Origin: Metarhizium brunneum
Taxonomy: Eukaryota; Ascomycota; Sordariomycetes; Hypocreales; Clavicipitaceae
Direction: 5' to 3'
Assembly: GCF_013426205.1 (NCBI RefSeq)
Contig: NC_089422.1
Location: 4,216,001-4,280,000 of the forward strand
Length of the DNA stretch: 64,000 bases
The notes under the pieces are model-generated. The model searched no databases. It was not told the origin of the DNA and was given only the letters and a program-made list of their open reading frames with translations. Shown piece after piece: positions 46,791 to 58,775 of this stretch (within the stretch, counting starts at the first letter, position 1; every line of letters starts with the position of its first letter). A program made the translations under genes and the position numbers.

Positions 46791-49700
46791 GCATTGGCAG
46801 TACAATGCCCCCCCCTCGGATCGCCGTTGCAATTTAACACTGCCACGCAATCCTCTCTTATTGATTGCGGGGAATAGGTTTGGTCATTTCAGTCGTTCAT
46901 GGTTCGTTTATAAGGCGGTCAATATTCTAGGCTTAGTGACTCCTCTCATTTCGGATGCGATACATTGGCGCTATCGCTGGGGTTGTCAAAGCTGGGCGTT
47001 TTGGGGAGGATTCGTATCGGGATTATATGGTTGGCGAAGAGCGAGACTGAGATTTAGAGTACAGAGGGTCAGAACTGCATCTCGAGTGTGAATAAATGAT
47101 ATCAGTAATAATGTGCTTGACTACATATGTAATCAGACGCAGCCAGCTAGTGAACAGTATTCGGCGAGTTGGATGTATTGTGCTAGGATATCGGAGGTGG
47201 TCGCTTCTCCAACAAAACAAAACAAAAAATATACATATGGAGTTTTAGGTAGGCATTCGACCCGACTACCTAGGTACTTAAGTAGTACGTACCTAGGTAT
47301 GTAGGTAGGTACCTAAAGTGGCTATGCATCACGCATGCTGCTGTTGGACATGGTTCCGTGTGCCGAGTCCCAGCATCATGGTGAGCCGGAACATCTAATA
47401 CTAGTAGAAGACTGCATTGTTGCGCAAATCAAGGGCTCAAGGACCGCCAGACCAGGCGTCCGTTTCATCAATATCGACTGTGGAGTAAAGATCTGAGTAC
47501 AAGGGTCGCACACATGGGCTAAAGGTTGATGCGCTACACCAGACGACCTGGTGGCCGTGGTGGCGGGTTGTAGGTGAGATGACGATCGGCCAGGGTCTCC
47601 ATTTTGAGCAGACATGGAGGACACAACGGCGTGGCTGACTGCGTCGAGGGATTTCGACATGGAGACTGGCTCCCGCAACCTTGTTGGCCTTGTTGGCGCT
47701 CGTCGGCGCTCGTCGGCACAGTCAACCAGATACTGTAGGCTCAAGTTGTATATACATGCTAGTACTAGTACGTAGACGGTACAGAGGAGGGTGAAATAAC
47801 ATTGACCAGACACGTGCATGCTCTTGAGCTTTGCTGCTGGTTTAATGTTCAGCCCCGGCTCCATACAGTATCTGCCTGGAGCATGTGCAGTTGAGAACAC
47901 TTGAACCAGTGTGCAGCAACTTTAGAAGCGCCACTGCGCTACTCCACAGACCAGCCAGCCAATCAGCCCCTCCAGCCCCGCATGCGCCGCACTAGAGACG
48001 GGGAAGCTTGGCTAGGGAAGGCTGTGGCCGATGGGGCATCTCGTCAATGTTCAGCAGGGCCGGGGCCGTCCAAGCTGGAGGTTCCAAGGATATCTGCGAG
48101 GAGCTGGACCAGGCTGCATACAGGTAGCTAGGGTGCTTCGTGGGAACCGGAACGGTACGGAGAGCATTCAAGAATAATTTGAAATACTACTATGGCGTCT
48201 GGTGGCTAGACATGGCCGTGGGAGTTGTAGTACGGACGGGATTAGTACGGACGGGATAGTATGTGCCTGCATGGACAGGCGGCTGTGTGGAATGCATCAA
48301 GCAAGATGCGTAACTATTTACCATCGTAATTTATTTAGTATTTACATATATTTTATTCTACCGTCGACCTTTTTAGAAAACCCGCGACGTTGACTAGCTC
48401 CTAAAAAGGAGATTGCTGCTGGGGCAGTTGGACGGAATAGCGGCTTGGCCGTTGATGGAGCTTGATACGGCCGTCCGTTGCCCATGATGGAGGAGCATGC
48501 TGGGGCATGCTGTGGCCTGCTGGACCATGGTCAGCGCCAGCATGCGAGACATGCCAGCGAAGGGTTGAAACAATCTTGTATCGAGGAGGTACGTACTCCA
48601 GTACGAGTAGAACAAATGTCACTCGGTCTTGATACTTCTACGACTAGTAGTAGAACAGCTGACCCTTGACACTTTTCGGCTGCACAGGGCACCCAACTCA
48701 GTAAGGGCTTCAGTTGAACCGCTACGTAACTATGTACTCCGTCGCTCCTCCCAAATCCGATCACCCAGGGAGCCACTTGAACATCGAACCTCGATCCACT
48801 TTGCAGCTCTCCCACGGGCCAACCTTGGAAGTGATCCATCACGTCCGTCTTCTCTCTTCACACCAGACACCAGACTGGCCAATTGGTCCAACTGCCTTTC
48901 GCTCGCCACCCCCCTTCTGCGATTCTATCTGCTGCTTGTTCCTCTCGGCTCCTCTGAGCTGTTCTTCGTCTGGTCCCCAAAGGCAAAAGCCCCCATGGCT
49001 CAGTTCTTCTAAATCCACCCCCCGACCCCAACTCGTTATTCTACATACATTCTACATGCAGTGTTGTGGGTTCAGGGTTCCCTCCCGCCGCCTGCATCAC
49101 TCAAGCCGCGTCTAATTTGCTACGTAGTACTACAGACTTCGAACCAAGTAGCTGATAGCTGGTCCAGCCACAGCAATCGCAATCCCCGGCAGACCACTTG
49201 AGACTTTGCAGAATCTAGCTTTGTTGTCCAGATTCTTGTTCAACCAGACCAGACTCCTCGTCCTTCACAGCCCAGTTTCCACTGGCACGCCCTCTTTTTC
49301 TTGTCTTTTTTTCTTTTTTCCCTTTGTTTCGATCCCACTCTTGACAATTTTGTCTTGCTCTTTGTGTACCAGCAAGACCGCTTCAGCCCCTCGCCATTGT
49401 CGCGACCAGAGACCTCAAATAAGCTGTCTCCTAAAATCTGTCATCAACACTATTACACCTGGCATTGACTCTATCGCTCCAACCTAGGTATGTCCTGCAA
49501 ACGTCCATGCCCTACGCCCTGCCTCTGGAGCAAGGATGATGTCCATGTTCCAGCTCATGTGTTGCTCTGCCCACTTTGCGCCTCTCTGCGCTACTCAGCT
49601 GTCGCAGCATTTGCATGAGCACCCCACGTCATCACCCATCAATTGATTGATCCGTCACTCGTCACTCATTCCCCCCCAATTGCTTCCCGAGCTTCCTCGT

Positions 49701-49856
49701 CCCGTCCCTGCTAATCGCCCTCTTTTGCTAGCTACCAGTGCGCAATCTCAAGAGCCCTAGATACCGTTCTTTTGACCACCTACTCCCAATTGAAATCGAC
49801 AGCATAGATTACCAGCATTTTTAAGCTGCCCTGGCTTTGCGCCTGTAGCCGGCGTC
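46791..49856. promoter_or_regulatory. 3-kb intergenic region and 5' leader of the tricalbin gene
   Basis: No gene is supported. Items seen: ACCTAGGT words clustered at 47260-47315; short tandem CTTGTTGG/CGCTCGTCGG repeats near 47680-47716; a 15-bp tandem duplication at 48228-48257; TACTCCGT at 48735. From about 48840 to 49480 the plus strand is strongly pyrimidine-rich, as in a long 5' leader. A 5'-UTR intron is likely at 49488-49731 (donor GTATGT, branch-like CTGCTAATC, acceptor TTTTGCTAG), 126 bp before the ATG. Confidence 0.5.
48228..48257 (+). repeat. 15-bp direct tandem duplication
   Basis: Two exact copies of TAGTACGGACGGGAT lie head to tail in intergenic DNA. It includes the TACGGA core of the dispersed word but not its right arm. 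Probably replication slippage. Confidence 0.85.
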
Positions 49857-52800
49857 ATGTCTGCCTTGCAGGAGCGTGAGCTCAAGCAGCAAGGCGCCAT
49901 CGAGGCAGCCGAGGAGAACTTGGTCTCTCCCGAGCAGGCGGAGAAGCAGATGGTGGAAGAGGCCAAGAACGCCGGTATCCCTGCCTTCACTTTTGATCCA
50001 GATGCTACTCCAGAGCAAAAACGAGCTCAAGCTCAAGCTGTAAGCTATCCGCTTTTGCGCCCCTCCACAGCCATCCGTTGGTTCGCTGAGTGTTGGATGT
50101 TGAACCGTCGCGACCAGCGAAATGTAGGCGTGTTTTTTTTTGGTCCTGAACCTGCTGCTAATTAGCTCTCTTTTCTCCCTCATTTACAGGCAATCCCCCC
50201 CGAACTTCAAAGGAGAAGGCGCCCCAAAGGTGCTGCCATCATCACCGATGTCGACGATGGCACTGGACCTGACGAGGTACTTCCCGACATTGGGAAGGCT
50301 GGTGTTCTTGACGTCGCAAAAGATGCACAAGGCAAAGATGCGGCGGGCACGATTGGCGGTTCCCAAGAAGCTCCATACTCCCGCACCGGTTGGGCTCCCA
50401 AGTTCGGATGGGGTGGCGGCGTAATCGACGCAGAGAGTCTCCTGGATCATTCCACTTGGCTGGAGGGTAGATTGCCTCACAACCTTTACGGAGGTAAGAT
50501 TTGACAACTTGGCAACTTCTTCTCTTGTAGCGAAGCCACAGAGCTCTTCACTGACCCGTTTGTGCCGAACCACCATAGACTGGTACCACAATACCGCATT
50601 GATTATCTTTGCTTGTATTTCCTCGTGGCTTGTCGCTGTTTTTGGCGGCGGCCTGGCCTGGATCATGGTTATCATGGCTATATGTTCAACATACTACCGA
50701 ACCTCGTTACGACGAGTGCGTCGCAATTTCCGCGATGACATCACTCGAGAGCTTGCTCTGAAAAACCTCGAGAGCGATCACGAATCGCTGGAATGGATCA
50801 ACTCCTTCATGGTCAAGTTCTGGCCCATCTATCAACCTGTCCTTGCGCAAACTATTATCAATTCGGTTGATCAAGTTCTCAGCTCTGCAACTCCAGCTTT
50901 CCTGGACAGTCTGAAGCTCAAGACCTTCACCCTCGGCTCCAAGCCTCCTCGCATGGAGCATGTCAAAACATATCCCAAAACCGAAGACGACATTGTCATC
51001 ATGGACTGGAAATTCAGTTTCACTCCCAATGACACGGCTGATATGACGGCTCGTCAGGTTAAGAACAAGATTAATCCCAAGGTCGTGCTCGAGATAAGAA
51101 TCGGCAAGGCCATGATTAGTAAGGGTCTCGACGTTATTGTGGAAGACATGTCTTTCTCCGGCATCATGCGACTTAAGATTAAGCTCCAGATTCCTTTCCC
51201 CCATGTCGACAGGATTGAAATGTGCTTTCTCGAACGCCCCACGATTGATTATGTCTGCAAACCTCTTGGCGGCGACAACTTTGGTTTCGATATCAACTTC
51301 ATCCCCGGTCTCGAGAGCTTCATCCTGGAGCAAATTCACGGCAACTTAGCGCCAATGATGTATTCGCCGAATGTCTTCCCCATCGAAATTGCAAAGATGC
51401 TCGCAGGCACTCCGGTTGACCAAGCCGTCGGCGTCCTTGCGCTTACCCTGCATGGCGCGCAAGGCCTCAAGAATACAGACAATTTTGCTGGAACAGTCGA
51501 CCCATATGCTTCTATTAGCTTCAGTCGCCGTCAGGAACTCGCCCGAACCAAGACCATCGAAGACAACGCCAACCCAAGATGGAACGAGACTCACTATCTC
51601 ATTATGACATCCTTCAATGATACTCTCGACATTCAGGTATTCGACAAGAATGAATTCCGAAAATCCAAAGAACTCGGTGTCGCCACATTCCGCTTGGAAG
51701 ACCTCGAAGAGCTCAATGTCCATGAGAATGAGAGACTAGAAGTCATTGGAGATGGTAAAGCTCGCGGTGTTGTATCCTGTGATTTGCGGTTCTTCCCTGT
51801 GCTTGAAAGCAAAGCTTTACCCGACGGCAAGGTTGAGCCGGCGCCAGAGTCTAACCAGGGAATTCTTCGTTTCACTGTCGAGCAAGCCAAAGACCTGGAT
51901 GGAACCAAGAGTTTGGTCGGCCTTCTAAACCCATACGCAGCCATGCTCCTCAATGGCAAGATAGTACACCAAACCAAGATACTCAAGCGCACTAATAACC
52001 CTATTTGGGATAATGGCTCCAAAGAGATTCTCATCACAGACCGACGCAAGGCTAAACTAGGTGTCACGGTTAAGGATGATCGCGGTCTTATCAGCGACCC
52101 TTCCCTCGGAATGTACCAGATTAAACTCGATGAAATTCTTGATTGCATGGCACAAGGCAAAGAGTGGTATCAGTTGTCTGGGGCCCAGTCTGGCCGCGTC
52201 AAGATGATGGCACAATGGCGACCTGTCGCCATCTCTGGCGTCATCGGTACGGGTGGTTATTCTACTCCAATCGGCGTCATGCGGCTACACTTCCAAAAAG
52301 CCACCGACTTGCGAAACTTTGAGTCATTCGGCAAATCTGACCCGTACGTCCGTGTTCTGCTTTCCGGCATTGACAAAGCAAGGACTGTAACGTTCAAGAA
52401 TGACCTTAACCCTGAGTGGGATGAGGTTCTCTATGTACCCATCCATTCTCCCCGCGACCGTCTCACTCTGGAAGTTATGGATGCTGAAAAGATGGGCAAA
52501 GACCGCAGTCTTGGTTTAGTAGAAATGTTTACTGGTGATTATGTTCACCAAGAGGAAACAGGCGAATACATGGTAAATGAGAAAAAGTCGATACGCAACG
52601 AGGGCCTGCGATTACACGGTAAAGGCATTGCCAAAGGAACGCTTACATACACCGCCGCCTTCTACCCCTGCCTCAACGTTGCAGATCCCGAGGAAGAAGA
52701 GGAGGGAGAGGAGGAGGGAGAGGCCGAAGTTACCCCAAAGACAGAGAAGGCCAACGGCAAAGCTGCTGGTGACAAATCTGAGGAAACTCCACGCGCTTCC

Positions 52801-54663
52801 GTTGATCGTTCCTCCAATGCTGGCAACGTCAGAGCTAGTGTGGACAAACCACAGGCAAACTTGGAGAAGGTCAATTCAAACGGAGGCAGTGACAAAGCAG
52901 ACTCTGAAACTACAGACCGACGCTCTGTGGAGAGGCAAGGCCCGCCGAAGATCCGACTCAGCCCTGAAGAGCTCCTCAAGCATGAAAGTGGTCTCCTCAT
53001 CTTCCGCATCCTGGAAGCCGAATTACCCGAAAGCCACAGCCGTCTTGAAGTATTCGTGGATGACATGGCTTATGCCTCTTACATTACTTCGACTGCCCCA
53101 TCCAAGACTTATAAGTTCGATGAAATCGGTGACTGTGTCATCCGTGAACTTGACTTCTCCCGTCTCACTCTGAAAGCTCGCAAGAAAGGTGACGACAAGG
53201 ACCAAACTTTGGCTCAACTCACTGGAAATACCATGGAGACGCTCAAGCAGTGCTTGGTAAGTGAAAGAAATGTGGAGGCTACATGATGACAGAATTTGAA
53301 GAAGTAAATAATTGAATGTGGTGCTAATTTTCCGTTATAGAACAACCCAACAATGCTCAAACTGCGAACCGATGACGGCAAGGGTGGATGGGTCAAAGTC
53401 AGTCTAAAGTATATTCCTATCAAGATGCAATTGAATCCGAGCGAAAGCATCAACAACATGGGCAATCTTCGCGTGGATGTTCTGGATGGTACAGGACTGC
53501 CATCTGCCGACCGAAACGGAAAGAGCGATCCATACTGCAAGTTTGAGCTCAACGGCGAGGAGGTCTACAAAACCAAGGTCATCAAGAAGACTCTCAATCC
53601 AACATGGAACGAGTACTTTGAGGTTGCCGTTCCTTCGCGAACCGCAGCCAAGTTCAATGTCGATGTGTACGATTATGATTTTGCCGACAAGCCCGACTTT
53701 TTGGGCGCGGCGGTAATTAACTTGGACTCTCTCGAGCCGTTCAAAGCCAGTGAGTCCAAATACATTCTGGACGGAAAGTCCGGTACCATTCGTCTGCGAT
53801 TGCTCTTCCGCCCAGACTACATCACAAGAAGCATCCACGGAACTTCAACCTTTTCTGGTCTCGGAGCTCCTACTAGAATCGTTACGGGCGTTGCTGGAGC
53901 CCCCATCAAGGGAGGCGTCGCTGTGGCCGGCGTTGTCGGTCATGGTGTCGGCAAAGGTGCATCATTCTTGAAGCGCGGTCTTCTCGGCGGCAAGAAAGAA
54001 AAGGAAAATGGAGCCGTGCCAGAAAATCCTGAGATTCCGGTCATTGCTACCACACCCAGTGAGGGAGGTCCAGGAATGGAGCCTGGGCTGCGAAAAGCTA
54101 CTGGGCTTTCTGAATCTCAAGATGCGGCGCAAACTATCAGCACGTCGCAGGCGAGTTCTCCCGGCCATGCCCGGACGAAGAGCATTGCTACTTCAATCCA
54201 TAGTACTGTACCGGGCGGCGGCCCCAAAGGCACCGCTACTTTTACGATTGTGGGCGCTTCTGGTTACCCATTATCAACAGATCTTTTCATCCAGGTGTCA
54301 ATGCTTTCACCAAAAGAGAAGGTCGTTGGCAAGACGAAGCACTTCAAGTCATCAAATGGAAAATGGAGCTTCGAGGAGACGTTCAAGGTCACTTGCGGTG
54401 CTGATGCCCAGTTCAAGGTTGAGGCCAAGGGAGATCACTTCATCGGAAGTAGTGATGAACTTGGAGAACATGTCTACTTTGTGGATGAAAGTGGATCCGG
54501 TCATGCAAAGGAGCTTACTGTTGGTGATGGTACAGTCACACTCAAGAGCAGCTTCCAACATGCTGAAACAGACGCGCCCGATACGCCAAAGTCCAACCTT
54601 CGACGTAGTTTCTTGAGCAAGCGAGAGTCTCGAACTAGCCGGGAAACGACACCTAACCCTTAG
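49857..54663 (+). CDS. TCB: Tricalbin (extended-synaptotagmin-like ER-plasma membrane tether)
   Basis: Exons 49857..50039, 50190..50493, 50579..53256 and 53341..54663 join in phase to 1495 aa. A hydrophobic hairpin-like segment (about 165-205, ALIIFACISSWLVAVFGGG) anchors it in the ER. An SMP lipid-transfer domain follows (about 230-435). C2 domains start near 446 (GVLALTLHGAQGL), 589 (GILRFTVEQAKDL), 728 (GVMRLHFQKATDL), 966 (degenerate) and 1095 (NLRVDVLDGTGLPSAD, with intact acidic Ca-binding loops DRNGKSDPY and DYDFADKPDF). A further degenerate C2-like sandwich may lie at 1353-1460. An acidic Glu-rich linker sits at about 860-880. Yeast tricalbins have a similar order and hold cortical ER to the plasma membrane, moving lipid between them. 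The ending is RRSFLSKRESRTSRETTPNP. Confidence 0.92.
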
Positions 54664-55696
54664 GTTGGGGCTGCCGTATTCTGGGTGTCTTTCTAAGCCT
54701 CTTTTCACATTGGTATTGATATGAATCTGCATATGCTATTCCGGATAGCATGATTTACGAAGCAGCTTCTCATAGTATTTTACGTGTGGTATCGTCTTAT
54801 TTGCGGTGGCGAGCATCTCTTTAGTTCTGGTTTGTTTGTGGGAAATCCGTCCCTTTTCTTTTGTTTTTTGTTGTTGTTGTTTTGTTAGTTTTTTCTTCTT
54901 TTCTTTATTTCCTCTTCCTTTTAAACCTTCTCCGACCAATACGTCTGTAAGGGCTACGATTATCAAGTATTCGACGGTAAAAAGGCAAAAGAGGATGTTA
55001 GATTTCTGATTGTAACCATGGAAGGGAGGGAGGTAGGGAAGGAAAATCGTATTGTTAGGCTTGATATCCTAGTTGAATAGTCTTTGTGGAATGAATTCGA
55101 TTATACTTACTGCGCTATCCCAAGTTCCCTACTGCACTCAATAAACCAGCCGACTAAACAGACCCAAAAAAAATTGTTTTCATTTCTTATTTTTTGTCCA
55201 AATAAGACCAAGCATTTGCGTGCCGTATTCATCGTCATCATCGCCATGGGTCTTGAGTGTCTAAGGCAACTTAGTATTAAATGGCCTGTCTGCCAGGCGA
55301 TAAGGCACCAACTTTCCTACGGAGTAGTTCGGTCCGTATTATGTAATCGGTCATGCAGGTACCTCCGGTCCATGGTGCGCTCTGATTGGTTATCCGGTGG
55401 GTCCCGGAAGCTCTGCTGCTCTGCTGTTGGTGACGCGCGATACGGAAGCTGCCTGACTTGCCAACGTCGGACCTCCTCCATGCACCTTCAACACACGTCT
55501 CCATCCTGAAGCGGCCTGCACCATCAATCCACCACGACTCTATCCATCTTCCCACAACTACCAACCTCTGCCAGCTTTCTGGCTGTCAATTTTTACCTTA
55601 GCATCCCGGACTGTGGTCTTCCAACGAACCGAACCGGGCATCACAAAGCTCTTTTGCCGACTGAATCACCTTCCACCTTGTCTCTCTATCACTACG
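54664..55696. promoter_or_regulatory. Tricalbin 3' flank and proteasome beta5 promoter
   Basis: This 1.03-kb spacer lies between co-oriented genes. A long T-rich stretch (about 54855-54925) follows tricalbin's stop by 190 bp and is probably in its 3' UTR or terminator zone. TACGGAGTA occurs at 55318. The last 150 bp before the ATG are pyrimidine-rich. No TATA box or proteasome-associated control element was recognised, and no open frame is convincing. Confidence 0.45.
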
Positions 55697-56650
55697 ATGG
55701 ATACTCTGGTATCTAGATACAGCCGGCCGGCATATGAGCAAAATGAGCCGTTCGAGAACGAGGCACAGGAGATGATGGATGCCACGTCGTCCCTGACTAC
55801 CAAGTTTGCCATGCCTCCCATTTCTCAGGTTTGTTAAGCAACCCGAAAAAGAAGCGCCCGTCATCAAAATAGACGCTTTGTTTCCCAAGGAGAAACCACC
55901 GAGTCGGAAAAGCTAACATGCGCAATGCAGCCGTCATCTTGGCTCCGAGCCGCCACAGATGACCGATCAAATCCCGACTGTCCCATCAAGATTGCTCACG
56001 GCACGACAACGCTCGCCTTCCGTTTCCAGGGTGGCATCATCGTCGCTACTGACTCCCGCGCCACGGCCGGCAACTGGATTGCCTCGCAGACGGTCAAGAA
56101 GGTCATCGAGATCAACAGCGTCCTGCTGGGCACCATGGCCGGCGGTGCCGCCGACTGCCAGTACTGGCTGGCCTGGCTCGGCATGCAGTGCCGCCTCCAC
56201 GAGCTCCGGCACAAACGCCGCATTAGCGTCGCAGCCGCCAGCAAGATCCTCGCCAACCTGGTCTACAGCTACAAGGGCATGGGACTCAGCATGGGCACCA
56301 TGTGCGCTGGCGTGACCAAGGAGGAGGGCCCCGCGCTCTACTACGTCGACAGCGACGGCACCCGGCTCGCGGGGAACTTGTTCTGCGTTGGGTCCGGCCA
56401 GACATTTGCGTATGGTGTTCTGGACGCCGAGTACAACTATGACTTGAGCGTTGAGGATGCCCTGGAGCTGGGTAGGCGAAGCATCTTGGCGGCTACGCAT
56501 CGCGATGCCTACTCTGGTGGTTTCATCAACTTGTACCATGTCAAGGAGGAAGGCTGGGTGAAGCACGGCTTCACGGATACAAACCCAGTGTTCTGGAAGA
56601 CCAAGTTGGAGAAGGGAGAATTTAGCAACGTCACGAGCGAGTTGGACTAG
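55697..56650 (+). CDS. PRE2: 20S proteasome subunit beta type-5 (Pre2), precursor
   Basis: Exons 55697..55828 and 55931..56650 join in phase 0 to 283 aa. A propeptide of about 68 residues ends at HG, and the mature subunit begins with the active-site threonine of [20 protein letters not shown] (T69 of the precursor). The Asp of VATDSRA and the Lys of QTVKKVIEI complete the catalytic set known for beta5. [13 protein letters not shown] and [13 protein letters not shown] are further beta5 marks. It carries the chymotrypsin-like activity of the 20S core in nucleus and cytosol. The propeptide is cut off during assembly. The intron ends GCTAAC...GCAATGCAG, and its donor is GTTTGT. Confidence 0.95.
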
Positions 56651-56995
56651 ATGAGTGTGAATGGCATGGTGGAGAAAGAGCGGGTGGACGGGTAGTGTTG
56701 CGGCTGTCCTTGCCAGCAATGTAACTTGTACAACAACAAGATAAACAAAGACTTACTTCATTGTGTTGACATGGTCTTGACACCGAATGCACATTGAACT
56801 TGTGTGTGTGTGTGTGTGTGTGTAGTGACGATCCACACTCTCATCATAAGTACATACTACAAAAACGTCTTCACGCGTTTGCTGGTCCTGTCTATCGTAC
56901 ATGCATGTAGGGTCCAACTCCCGTCTGCGCCTAGATCCCAGATATATGATACAAATAATACACAGTCTCGTTAAACCTGTCTCCCGTTTCCGTCA
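56651..56995. other. Intergenic region between convergent PRE2 and QRI7
   Basis: The region is 345 bp of 3' flanks. It holds a (TG)11 microsatellite at 56801-56822. Nothing else stands out. Confidence 0.6.
56801..56822 (+). repeat. (TG)11 microsatellite
   Basis: A pure dinucleotide run in the short spacer between the convergent PRE2 and QRI7 genes. It is likely to vary in length between isolates. Confidence 0.9.
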
Positions 56996-58375
56996 TTACC
57001 ACGCTCTCCCCTTCTTTATCCAACCCCCGACACCCAATATCCCATCTCCATCACCACCGTCCATCTCCATCGGCCACTTGCCCACCGGCAAGACACTCAA
57101 ATCCGAACGCCACCCCCTCTCAAACATCTCCATCCCCGTCCACGCAATCATCGCCGCATTGTCCGTGCAGAACTTGACCGGCGGGGCTATGATTTCCGTG
57201 TCCGGATACCCCCTGATGCGGAGGGTTTCTTTCAACACATGCATTAGGAACTTGTTTGAAGCAACGCCGCCTGAGACGACGATTGTCCTTGCGGCCGGTC
57301 GGAGCTCGGGTCTGTCTTCGAGAGCGACAACCAGCCGTGAACACAGATGCTGGAAGGCAGCGCGCATGGTGTGCCTAGCCAAAGAGCGACGTTCGTCAAG
57401 AGGCATGCTGGGGTTGGAGGCGGCGATGCGATGGACCCGTGTGTGGATGCTGGAGAAGGAGTATGCGAGGCGGCGTGTGTTGCGGAAGGGGAGCGGGATA
57501 TCCCAGGCGTATCCCGTAGGGAGGGTGTTGATTTCGTCGGAGCGGGACGCGGCCGGTTCGAAGAAGGAGTATTGCTCGTGGGACGGGCCGTTCGGGAAGG
57601 CGAAGGACTCGAGGAGCCGGCCGTACATGACGTCTGGGCTGGCATCGAGGACGTCGGCGGGGAGGATGACGCGGGCGGTCTGGTCGAGGAGGTTGCCGAT
57701 GGCGATGTCCCCCGTCGTCGCGATGATGCGGTGCCCCGTCAGCCCTGTCGAGTGGACGAGCTGCGTGTGCCCGCCGGAAACGAGGAGCGACAGAAACGGG
57801 AATTCGGGGCCGGGACTGTCGCTGCATCTCCCCGCGTCGGTCTCCAACGCCCTCACGAGCCGGGGCGTCAGCGCATGAGCCTGCATGTGATGGACAGCCA
57901 CGAGCGGCACGTCCCATCCGACTGCCAGGCCCTTGGCCATGTTCAATCCCACTGCTAGATTGGCCATTATCCCAGGCCCCCTCGTCACGGACACAAAGTC
58001 CGGCCGTTGCTTCATCAGGAGCGCTCCGTCGTTGGAGGGGATTCGGATGGATGGGGTGGAGGGCGAGGCATCGGGGAGGTACTGGAGCGCCCTCTGGACG
58101 AGCGGCGCGAGGGACGAGTTGTGGCCCTGGACGCTTATGACGGGGTGCACGCCCTTGAAGGCGCGATTATCGGAGGATATACGCTCGTTGAAAAGGAGCG
58201 TTGTGGAGGGCGGCGTATGGGAGAGGACGGCGACTGCGGTGTCGTCGCATGACGACTCGATGGCAAGGGTGAGCAGGGTTCGCTTCTGGAGGTGGCTTCT
58301 ATTAGGGTGGTGCTCGCTGTGGCGTGGGAGAAGATACTGGAGAGAGCGACATCGTGGACGGAGGAGGAGGAGCAT
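56996..58375 (-). CDS. QRI7: Mitochondrial tRNA t6A threonylcarbamoyltransferase Qri7 (Kae1/TsaD family)
   Basis: This is a single-exon gene of 459 aa. The first 35 residues are Arg/Leu/His-rich and lack acidic residues, as in a mitochondrial presequence (MLLLLRPRCRSLQYLLPRHS). The family start LAIESSCDDTAVAVL is followed by GVHPVISVQGH and the metal-binding HMQAH of VHHMQAHALTPRL. Next come LLVSGGHTQLV, VSGGVASNKFLM and CTDNAAMIAWTG, all canonical for the ASKHA fold of TsaD/Kae1/Qri7. The enzyme adds the threonylcarbamoyl group to A37 of ANN-decoding mitochondrial tRNAs. The N-terminal extension separates it from cytosolic Kae1. Its start lies 401 bp from the 3' end of the co-oriented 1012-aa membrane-protein gene upstream. 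Confidence 0.93.
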   Translation of the reverse strand: MLLLLRPRCRSLQYLLPRHSEHHPNRSHLQKRTLLTLAIESSCDDTAVAVLSHTPPSTTLLFNERISSDNRAFKGVHPVISVQGHNSSLAPLVQRALQYLPDASPSTPSIRIPSNDGALLMKQRPDFVSVTRGPGIMANLAVGLNMAKGLAVGWDVPLVAVHHMQAHALTPRLVRALETDAGRCSDSPGPEFPFLSLLVSGGHTQLVHSTGLTGHRIIATTGDIAIGNLLDQTARVILPADVLDASPDVMYGRLLESFAFPNGPSHEQYSFFEPAASRSDEINTLPTGYAWDIPLPFRNTRRLAYSFSSIHTRVHRIAASNPSMPLDERRSLARHTMRAAFQHLCSRLVVALEDRPELRPAARTIVVSGGVASNKFLMHVLKETLRIRGYPDTEIIAPPVKFCTDNAAMIAWTGMEMFERGWRSDLSVLPVGKWPMEMDGGDGDGILGVGGWIKKGRAW

Positions 58376-58775
58376 TGGTTGACGGCGAGTTGGAAAGGGT
58401 GGTTGTGGTGGTGGTAGTAGTTGAGAAGGTGTGAGGCTTGAGCTTTAAGAGGTCGACGAGGTGAAGCTCCCCCCACCTTTTCAAAGTGGCAGCTGTTCGG
58501 GCCGTGGTGGGGAGCTCGACTTGGTATCGACATCACATCTTCCTATTACTAGTGGCTGTGAAGACGTATAATTTTGTAATTTGTATTATCAACTGGTCCA
58601 TTCTTTAACAAAAGAGACAGCTGTACGGATATGCGACTGATATTCGGAACGCAGTAGGTCCCTCCAATGCCCACTTTCCACCTCATCTTACAAAAACGCA
58701 CGTCACGTGCCCGATCATAACAACGTCGTTCGTGTCATCATTTTCCAAGCCACTGATATTCAGCATTGATCAAAG
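58376..58775. promoter_or_regulatory. QRI7 upstream region
   Basis: The region is 400 bp. It includes a GGT/GTAGTAG-rich stretch at about 58396-58425 and an A/T-rich segment near 58560-58610. It also contains the 3' flank of the membrane-protein gene. No named element is recognised. Confidence 0.4.

Noticed and set aside
46408..47091. 227-codon plus-strand frame over the end of the FYVE-RING gene
   Set aside because: It is out of frame with the RING domain, and its tail is the 3' UTR.
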